Below are positions 56,610-64,000 of a DNA stretch of 64,000 bases, one piece after another. Below the pieces are notes generated by a model. That model searched no databases, was not told the origin of the DNA, and was given only the letters and a program-made list of their open reading frames with translations. How positions within the stretch are numbered: position 1 is the stretch's first letter; every line of letters starts with the position of its first letter. The position numbers and the translations under genes were made by a program. The stretch lies in the NCBI RefSeq assembly GCF_003286085.1, contig NW_020825343.1, forward strand, positions 1,550,001-1,614,000, written 5' to 3'. The DNA comes from Drosophila persimilis. Its lineage: Eukaryota > Arthropoda > Insecta > Diptera > Drosophilidae.

Positions 56610-59600
56610 CTCTACTGCACTCTCACTCACGTATTTAGGCTTCTCTCTTTGCTCTTTTCGCTCTCCTGTATCTAAAAACGCACCTTTCACTCAGCACTCT
56701 CCACTCTCTCCAATCCACAGCGATGCGGCCAAGAATCTCGGCTTCACAGTCATCATTGATATGCGAGGGAATGGCAACTGTTCGACGAATGTGAAGACCA
56801 TACTGAAGGTCCTGCAGGAGCACTTCAGCGCGAACATCCATAACGTGGTGATCATCAAACCGGACAACTTCTGGCAGAAGCAGCGTGCCTCCATATCGTC
56901 GCATAAATACAAATTCGAGACGACAACGATATCGATTGAGGCGCTCAACAAAATCGCCGAGGGCCATCAGCTCACTGGGGACTTCGAGGGGCAGCAGCTG
57001 TACGATCATCAGCAGTGGACGGATGCCCGTTTGGCCATTGAGGATTTCTTCTGGCAGGCGGGGGACATGGCCGATCGCATTGATGATCTACAGGAGGATC
57101 TCAATCGGAATGATTTCGCAGAGGATGTGGCATTGGCGCGGCATGCCATCGATCATCACAACGAGATGAAGAAGAAGATCACGAAGCTGCCAATCGAGGA
57201 TCTGGATATGCAGGGCAAGAAGCTGCTGGCAAAGATCAATGCGACAGGCCAGGGCTCGGGGTCGCAGGTGAGTCTCTCTCTCTCTCTCTCTATCTTCATT
57301 GACTAATCTGTGTGCTCTTTTAGCCGCCTGGTGGCTCCGCCTCCGACACGGCCAGCCTTGATTCGGGCACCTCGTCCGCGGGACAGCAGCAACAGGGAGG
57401 CGGAGGGGGACAACAGACCGCCGCACGGGGAGTAAGCACCAATCCGGACATGTCGGCGGCCATCAATAAGGCACTGCGACAGATCGACCTCATACACACG
57501 GGCCAGGAGCGACTCCTGATGCTGTGGCAGCACAAGAAAGTGAAGCTCGATCAGTGCTTCCAGTGGCGCCTGTTCGAGCAGGACTGCGAGAAGATGTTCG
57601 ACTGGATCCTGCACAATCGGGATGTCTTCCAGATGAGCTACGTGGAGATTGGCCAGAACTATTCGATGGCCAAGTCCCTCCAAGACGAGCATCAGAAGTT
57701 CGCTGTGGCTTCAATGAATGTCTCGGTAAACATCGATCGCATCCTGGCGGTGGCGGCACGGCTCATCGAGAGCCAGCATTATGCGGCACAGCACATCAAG
57801 ACACTGGCCCAACGCTTGGACAGGACATGGAAGGACTTTGCCGCCGGCCTGGACGAGCGCACGGCCGTGCTGCAGCTGAGCGTGCTCTTCCACCACAAGG
57901 CCGAGCAGTACTGCAACAGTGTGGCAAGCTGGGCGGCCGCCTGTCAGGCCTCCCAGCCGTTGCCCTCGGACATCCAGAGCCTGGAGACGGCCATACGCAC
58001 GCATCAGTCGCTGTACGAGGCCATGTGCCAGGCGTACACCGAAGTCCACTCGACCTCCAAGAAGCTGCTCTACCAGTTGGATCATCTCGTCCAAGTGTGC
58101 AACCAGCCGCCGCCCCCGGGGGTGCCGGATCATCGAAAGAACAGCAGCTTCAACAAATATGAAAGGCAGAACCCGGCGGCCGACTACAGCGAGGGTGCCA
58201 GCCATGTGCTGGCCGTGATACACCAAATATTGGGGCACCATCGCACCCTGGAGGCCAAGTGGCACCAAGAGCGGATCCGCCTCCACCAGACGCTCGCCCT
58301 GCGCCTCTTCCAGGAGGACGTGAAGCAGGTGCTCGACTGGCTGAAGAATCACGGCGAAGTTTTCCTCCGCAAGAACACGGGCATCGGCAGGAACTTCCAC
58401 AAGGCGCGCGTCTACCAGACGTCGCACGACAACTTCGAGAACGTGGCCCAGAACACCTACAGCAATGCCCAGAAGCTGCTCTCGGCGGCAGAGGAGCTGG
58501 CGCTCAGCGGAGAGGCCGATCCCATTGACATCTATTCGGTGGCCAGGGAGCTGGAGCAGCAGGTGGGAAGCTTTGCGGAGCGAGTGGAGCAGCGAAGGAG
58601 GCGCCTGGAGATGGCCGTGCACTTCTACACGCACGAGAAGGAGGTGACGGCATGGATCGACAAGCTGCGGACGTTCGTGAGTGCGGACGAGACGCGGCTG
58701 TCGCAGGAGGACCTCGAGGGCATCGAACGGATCCTGCAGCAGTACCAGCGGGAGCATAAGGAGAGCACCGTCAACCTCTGCATGACCACAATTGCCCAGG
58801 GCGAGGCTCTGCTCCAGGAAATGCGCGCCCTCGACTATGTGGACAACACGGGGTCCATTGCGGCCCTAGAGGCCACGCTGGAGAAGCTCAGCAAACAGAA
58901 AGTGGAGCTGGAGGAGCTCTGGTCCGCTCGCAACTTCCGTGCCGATCTCATACTCCGTTTGCGATACTTTGAGCGCGATGCCATGGAGCTGTCCTCGCAG
59001 CTGGAGGTCTGGTCCGAGGAGCTGCAGCATGCGGATCTGTCGCGGGACTACCAGAAGGCCGAGCAGCTCATTCGGATGCACAACGAATCGGTGACGGACA
59101 TACAGAACTCCACCTACGAGATCCTGCAGCAGGGACAAGACCTGCTGCAGATGTTCGAGAACGCGGGCTTCATTTCCATGGCCGATGCCACGCACACGGC
59201 CCAGGCACGCATCGAATACCTGCTGGACTTCCTGCGCGAGCGGGAGATCGATCTGGAGGAGCTCTCAGAGGCGAAGCGCGCCAAGCTGGAGCAGGCCGTG
59301 CAGCTGTGTCAGTTCCAGAACGATGCGAATCAAGTAATCTCATGGATACGCAATGGCGAGGCCATGCTGGTGGCCAGCTTTGTGACCCCCAACAGTTTCC
59401 AGGAGGCGGACCAGCTGCGCCAGGGACACGAACAGTTTCAGGTTTCTTCAGAGTGCATTCCCATGTCGTTTCCCATATTCTAATCCTCACTCTGTTTGCA
59501 GATTGCCATTGAGAAGACGCACACGTCGGCCGTGCAGGTCAAGTATCGAGCGGATGCCCTGATCAATGCGAATCACTATGATCCCCAGTCGATCCGAGAG

Positions 59601-61700
59601 ATCAGCGACGATGTCACCAAGAAATGGCAACAGCTCGTGACGTACGCCGAGGAGCGGCACAAGCTGGTGACGGCCTCCCTCAACTTTTACAAAACAGCCG
59701 GGCAGGTGTGCTCCGTGCTGGACAGCCTGGAGCGGGAGTACAAGCGAGTGGATGACTGGTGCGGCGGCGGCGGCAGCAGCGACAAGGCCCAAACGATTGT
59801 CCAGCTCATCTCCAAGCACCAGGAGCAAAAGGAGGCGTTCCTCAAGGCCTGCACCCTGGCCCGACGCACCGCAGAGACATTCCTGAAGTACGCGAATCGC
59901 TCGCAGCAGTACTACCAGTACAAGGGAAACTGTGAGGCGCACGTGAAGAGCAAACTGGACCAGCTGCTCACGCAGGAGAACCAAGTGCTGGACTTCTGGA
60001 CGCTGCGCAAGAAGTCGCTCGATCAGTGCCAGCAGTTCGTGCTGTTCGAGCGGAGTGCCAAGCAGGCCATCGAATGGATACACAACACGGGCGAGGCATA
60101 CCTCTCCTCCCGCACGAATCTCGTGGGCATTACCAAGGAGGAGACGGAGGGTCTGCTCAAAGAACACAACGAATTCCGGAGCACCGCCAAGGAGACTCGC
60201 GAGCGGGTCAAGATGCTCATCCAACTGGCGGACAGTCTCGTGGAGAAGGGCCATGCCCATGCCGCAGACATCAAGCAGTGGGTGGCCTCGGTGGACCAGC
60301 GGTACAAGGACTTCAGCAATCGCATGGACAGCTACTGCGAGCAGCTGGAAAAGTCCCTGGGCATGTCCCAGCAGCAGCTGCTTCTGGATTCCTCCGATGC
60401 CAACATCTCCATATGCTCCTCCTCGGGCATTAGCAGCGGCGGAGGGAGTGGCGGCAGTGGCAGCAGTGGCGATCGCCACTCGGACCCCACGCTGGAGGCC
60501 AAGCTGAACTCCTCCTCGAACTCGGTGGCCAGCAAAGAGATCAACGAAGAGAAGCGCAAGAGTGCGCGACGAAAAGAGTTCATTATGGCCGAGCTGATGC
60601 AAACGGAGAGGGCGTACGTGAACGATCTTGCCACATGCATCAAGTGCTTCCTGGAGGAGTTCCGCGGGGGCCGCAATGTACCGCCTGCCTTGGTGGGCCA
60701 AGAGGATGTGATTTTCGGCAACATCCGCGAGCTCCATCATTTCCACCAGAAGATTTTCCTACGGGAACTCGAAAAATACGAAACAATGCCCGAGGATGTG
60801 GGCCATTGCTTCGTCACATGGGCCTCCAAATTCGACATGTACGTCCATTATTGCAAGAACAAACCGACGTCCAACAATCTCCTGGTGCAGCATGCGGGCA
60901 ACTATTTTGAGGAGCTGCAGCGGCGCCTCGAAGTGGAGCATCCACTGCCCGCGTACCTCATCAAGCCCGTGCAGCGCATCACCAAATACCAGCTGCTGCT
61001 CAAGGATCTGCTCTCCTGCTGCGAGGAGAGCCACGGCGAGATCAAGGAGGGTCTCGAGGTAATGCTCAACGTCCCCAAAAAGGCCAACGATGCCATGCAT
61101 CTGTCACTGCTCGAAAACTGCGATGTTTCCGTGGATAAGCTCGGAGAAGTGGTCCTGCAGGATGCCTTCCAGGCATGGGACACCAAGCAGATCATCCGGA
61201 AGGGGCGCGACCGAAGGGTATTCCTCTTCGAGCTGTATCTGGTGTTTGCCAAGGAAGTGAAGGAGTCCAGCGTGGTCAAGTATCAGTTCAAGAGCAAACT
61301 TATGACCACGGACATGGGCATCACGGAGCACATCGAAGGCGATGAAGCAAAGTTTGCCGTGTGGACAGGAAGATCGCCCATGCTATCCGATTGCAGGATT
61401 GTCCTCAAGGCCAACAGCCTGGAGACCAAGCAGGTAAAAGTAGCATCCATTTAATAGTCTGAGCTTGAGGCTTAATTGATATTTCTTTTGTTTTAGATTT
61501 GGGTTAAGAAACTGCGTGAGGTCATGCAGGAAACCTGCTTCTCTGGCACTTCACTGACGCTACCAAAGTCCCCTGCCAAGCATTCGGGCTCCTCGCAGCG
61601 ATCCTCCAGGGATCTTGATGAACAGCTCACGGAGAACGATCACGATCGCTGTTCTTTGGCCAGTTTTGGCTCGGGCAATACCACAGATAGTGATAATAAG
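52678..61700 (+). CDS. trio: trio, Rho-family guanine nucleotide exchange factor, 5' five coding exons
   Basis: Trio activates Rac through its first DH-PH module and Rho through its second, acting in axon guidance and epithelial morphogenesis below Frazzled, Dlar and Abl. Exons 52678-52856, 56721-57267, 57324-59441, 59502-61433 and 61497-61700 join in frame to 1,660 residues; all junctions use GT-AG. Order: Sec14-like domain (about 8-165), spectrin repeats (about 165-1240), Gly/Ser linker, DH1 (about 1306-1485), PH1 (about 1494-1605). From memory melanogaster Trio is about 2,260 residues, so the SH3 domain and GEF2 lie right of the window. The start [20 protein letters not shown] is the first ATG in this frame. 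Confidence 0.93.
52857..56720 (+). other. trio: trio intron 1
   Basis: Contains the INE-1-like element at 53013-53337, GTC and GCTGCTG runs (53602-53621, 53890-53910), CT tracts, and a GA tract at 56583-56609 close to the acceptor CAATCCACAG. Open frames of 100-220 residues in both strands are low complexity and shared with no known family. No nested gene is seen. Confidence 0.7.
53013..53337. mobile_element. INE-1/DINE-1-like (DNAREP1) element, 325 bp
   Basis: The left end TTATACCCGCTACTC and right end GAGTATCGGGTATAA are inverted repeats (14 of 15 match). Inside are GCGTTTCCGACCCCATAAAG, TATATATTCTTGATCAG and ACTATAAGAGCTAGAG, words I associate with the abundant INE-1 family of non-autonomous Helitron-related elements. 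It has no coding capacity and no clear target duplication. Family assignment is from memory. Confidence 0.65.
56721..57267 (+). CDS. trio: trio exon 2, Sec14-like domain and first spectrin-like helices
   Basis: Completes a split Ser codon and continues [20 protein letters not shown], the core strand of the CRAL-TRIO fold, to [12 protein letters not shown]. From [19 protein letters not shown] the sequence turns to spectrin-type helix. Residues 60-242. The donor is CGCAG|GTGAGT; the intron of 56 bases is very short and CT-rich. Confidence 0.92.
57324..59441 (+). CDS. trio: trio exon 3, spectrin-repeat rod
   Basis: Residues 243-948. Begins with a Ser/Gly/Gln linker ([15 protein letters not shown]), then successive spectrin repeats with typical Trp anchors ([75 protein letters not shown]). 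Repeats of this kind hold binding surfaces for receptors and scaffolds and bear on GEF autoinhibition. The donor TTTCAG|GTTTCT is weak and the intron has 60 bases. Confidence 0.92.
59502..61433 (+). CDS. trio: trio exon 4, last spectrin repeats, DH1 and most of PH1
   Basis: Residues 949-1592. The rod continues ([43 protein letters not shown]) to about residue 1240. A Ser/Gly linker with [19 protein letters not shown] follows, then DH1 from [18 protein letters not shown] (E1317 is the conserved CR1 Glu). CR3 is [18 protein letters not shown] at 1435-1452. PH1 begins near [10 protein letters not shown] and is cut by intron 4 after LETKQ. Catalytic features look intact. Confidence 0.93.
61497..61700 (+). 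CDS. trio: trio exon 5, end of PH1 and linker
   Basis: Residues 1593-1660. [15 protein letters not shown] is the C-terminal PH helix with its conserved Trp. A Ser-rich linker ([36 protein letters not shown]) follows toward the SH3 domain outside the window. The donor is AATAAG|GTGAGT at phase 0. Confidence 0.9.
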
Positions 61701-62313
61701 GTGAGTCCATATGTTTATACTGCATTTTGAGGGCTTGTATGATTAAGGAACACCTTTTCTCCCAGTATTCTCCGGTTTCGCTGTAAGATTCCAAATATTG
61801 GGGTTTCTTTTCAATAAAATCCCCACATGAAATCATTCCTATACTCTTCTTCGAACCTTTTCAGCATTTTCTTAGATAAGATTTAAATATTCAATGAAAA
61901 TCATTCTGTTCCCAGTATTCCTTGGGAAAATATTTGATCATAATGTGGCTTCTGTTGCCACAATTATCCTGGGGTGAGCTTTTACAAAAACGATTTTGTT
62001 CCTATCTCGAATGAAAGTCCATCTGTTCCCATTCTGTATCTTCAGTACTCCCTGTACTGCTTTTAATACACTAATATAGGCACTGTACCCGCTCTATTAC
62101 AACAAAAACAAAAAACAATCTCATAAGACTCGAATCGAGCCGCAAATAGTCTCCTCCCGCACCCTGTATGTATTCCCTTTTGGATTTCTCCCGTCTCATT
62201 TATTTTGTTTTTGCATTCTCGGCCATTCTCTTGGGCAAAACGGCAGTCGAAGCCGTCGTACGGTGAGGCTTTGTCAGATCTGTTCCCAGTATTTCCAGTA
62301 TTCCTGTTGCAAA

Positions 62314-62430
62314 CTGGAAAGCTCTGTAGTCCTACCTCACATGAAAGTTGTTCCATTTCTCTGGTACCCATACGATGCGTGCTTTAAGCACTCGCTGGAA
62401 AGCTTCTTAGCTGTGGTCCTACCTCACATG
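62314..62430 (+). repeat. 81-bp spaced direct duplication
   Basis: CTGGAAAGCTCTGTAGTCCT and CTGGAAAGCTTCTTAGCTG each precede TCCTACCTCACATG, starting at 62314 and 62395. Confidence 0.65.
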
Positions 62431-63250
62431 GAATTGGCTTACACCCTCTCCTATCCGCTCTCTGTGGTGGTGGTGGGGGGTCGTCTGCTGCTGCCATTGG
62501 CCAGCATCTGGAACTAGTTTCTCGGCAGCAGTTGGACTCGGTTCGGCTCTCGGGTCGGGTCCTGTGCATCATGTTTAAAATTCATAGCATGGCTTAATGA
62601 GATTTCTCCTCCACTCCACTTCAATCCGCTCCGCTCCGCTCCTCTGTGGCTGCTGCTGCTGCGTGCCCCAATGCGTAGCTCCAGCAACGCGCGACAACTC
62701 TAGTCTGTCGGTGTGTCCTTTCGCCACCTTTTCATCCCTAACCTATATCCCTCACGACTCTCTATCTATCTGCGAGTATGTGCTGGATTATATATGACTG
62801 CTTTTAGCGTTTCGTTACATTTCGCTTAATGTAAATTTTATGTGACACTTCTTTATAGTTAGGAGGTCCTTCAGTCCTTCTGTCCTTTTGTCCCGTCCGT
62901 CTGGGGATTCCTCGCGCATCAGATTTCGTCGTCTGAGTCGCGCGGCTTATGCGAGGTTTTTATGACCGAAATAACAGTTTGTCTTATGTACCGTGCCGCA
63001 CAACACGAAACTTAACGGTGGAACGGTGGAACGGGGTCATGGATTAAAGGCACTTTTTTTATTACACTAATATGGCTTTTCTCATGGATTTTCCACAACT
63101 TTTTTTGCTTTTTTTTCGTGTGCTTTTCCAATGTTTTCTTTGTTTGTTTTAATTTGATATTCTATAAAATGCGAGTATTTTTCATTAATTAAATGGTTTA
63201 AGCGCCTCTATTTCAAAAAGAGGCTTTCGTCCGGCAGATGAGAGCAAAGG

Positions 63251-63296
63251 AGAGCTTTCTCTCTAGCTGAAAGCTCTGTCTACAAGTGAAAGCTCT
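63251..63296. repeat. AGAGCTTTC inverted repeat with an extra GAAAGCTCT copy
   Basis: AGAGCTTTC (63251-63259) and GAAAGCTCT (63269-63277) form a perfect 9-bp inverted pair with a 9-base loop; GAAAGCTCT occurs again at 63288-63296. Confidence 0.65.
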
Positions 63297-64000
63297 CTCG
63301 AAACTACAGCTAATGGCAATTGGCTTGCTCGCTCGCTCGCTCTCGCTCTCTCCCTGCTGCTGCTGCTGCTGCTGCTGCTCTCCCACTTTTGGGCCACCCA
63401 TTTTGTGGGCAGAATTGGGCATGGGTGGAGGCGGCCGGCCGCCCATGGGTTAAGACATTTCTCGTTGCGAATGTGCGTACACTTCGTGTAGAGATTCGCG
63501 ATTCGCGACTCGCATGGCTCGTCTCGTTCGTGTGTTCGTTTGTTCGTGTGTTCGTGTGTCCGTGTGTGTGCTCGTGTGTGCTTTTTCCCGCGGAGGACGC
63601 AGTTGCTCCAGTTGCTTCGCGGAGTTTAAGCCAAAAGGTTCGTCGGTTCGTGTCGGGGGTGCCGCATCTCGCGTCGGTTTCTGCTCTGCTGTGTGTGTCT
63701 TCTGCTCTTAACCTTCGCCTCTGCCGCCTGCCTGCAGATGCGCGACGCCGCCCGGCAGCAGCACCAGCACCAGCAGCAGCAGCAGCACCTTGCCTCCATC
63801 TACGACTACTACTCCATCTTTTGAGCCAGAGCCCGTTGCATCTTCCAACACTCGTCTCTGGTCTCTTTTACGGATTGCACCTTTCGTTCGCCTTTCGCCT
63901 TTTGCCTTTTGATTTCTGGTGATTGCCGCGCGTCGCGTTACAAGTCTAGTTTTTCTTTTTTTTTTTTGAAGTGAAAGGAAATCTGCAACAGCAACATCTA

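Larger units (their letters stand above)
61701..64000 (+). other. trio: trio intron 5 (right end outside window)
   Basis: Contains GTTCCCAGTATTCC words (near 61763, 61910, 62282), an 81-bp duplication at 62314-62430, an AGAGCTTTC/GAAAGCTCT palindrome at 63251-63277, and a GC- and GTTCG-rich zone at 63480-63800. Short Trio isoforms with GEF2 only are known in flies, so an internal promoter could lie here. The 200-residue frame at 63320-63922 is low complexity. Confidence 0.55.

Noticed and set aside
57711..58757. 348-residue antisense frame inside trio
   Set aside because: Antisense shadow of the spectrin-repeat exon; leucine-rich from reversed CAG/GAG codons.
59487..60746. 419-residue antisense frame inside trio exon 4
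   Set aside because: Antisense shadow of a GC-rich coding exon; the sense strand has an unmistakable Trio protein.
63320..63922. 200-residue plus-strand frame at the right end
   Set aside because: Ala/Ser/Cys/Val low complexity from GCTGCT and GTTCGTGT repeats; possibly leader sequence but not a protein.

Overview
The window is nuclear DNA of a Drosophila (Sophophora) fly. Three spliced genes are recognisable near the right end: the last coding exons of bab1 (bric a brac 1), a small gene for a PH-domain protein related to oxysterol-binding-protein-related proteins 10/11 (ORP10/ORP11), and the 5' two thirds of trio. I recall bab1 and trio as neighbours at cytological 61E-F of D. melanogaster 3L, so the block looks like conserved Muller element D synteny. 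Short introns of 56-75 bases, abundant CA/TG and CAG microsatellites and one INE-1/DINE-1-like element fit Drosophila. The many poly-G/poly-C tracts and repeated GTGGCA/TGCCAC words suggest, weakly, an obscura-group species; there element D is XR and these genes would be X-linked.

Layout: 1-44305 is one very long bab1 intron. I see no exon in it; the BTB/POZ exon must lie left of the window. It holds microsatellites, minisatellites, islands of AT-rich GTATTTTT repeats with strand polarity, recurrent GGCATGCC palindromes, and two candidate control regions. The first (about 18.2-18.66 kb) has two identical, oppositely oriented 13-bp Doublesex-type sites among Hox-like TTTAT sites, as expected of the bab1 dimorphic enhancer for abdominal pigmentation. 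The second (28.77 kb) is an exactly spaced Inr+DPE core promoter beside a 12-bp minisatellite and a degenerate ~205-bp repeat. bab1 exons follow at 44306-45941 (+), with the psq DNA-binding domain, an AT-hook and a Gln/His-rich C-terminus.

45942-48349 is the bab1 3' UTR and flank, with a tandem repeat at 47.3-47.6 kb. The ORP-like PH gene runs on the minus strand (48350-49836), tail to tail with bab1. About 2.8 kb separate its start codon from the trio start codon at 52678 (+), so the two genes are head to head. trio runs from 52678 past the right edge: exons at 52678-52856, 56721-57267, 57324-59441, 59502-61433 and 61497-61700 give 1,660 residues with a Sec14-like domain, a spectrin-repeat rod and the first DH-PH module. 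Later domains (SH3, GEF2) lie outside. trio intron 1 carries the INE-1-like element; the last intron, from 61701, may hold an internal promoter.

The genes do not form one pathway: Bab1 is a nuclear transcription factor, Trio a cytoplasmic Rho-family GEF for axon guidance and morphogenesis, and the PH protein a presumed phosphoinositide binder. I found no tRNA, rRNA or CRISPR array. All boundaries come from reading splice consensus and frame; no transcript or homology search was available.
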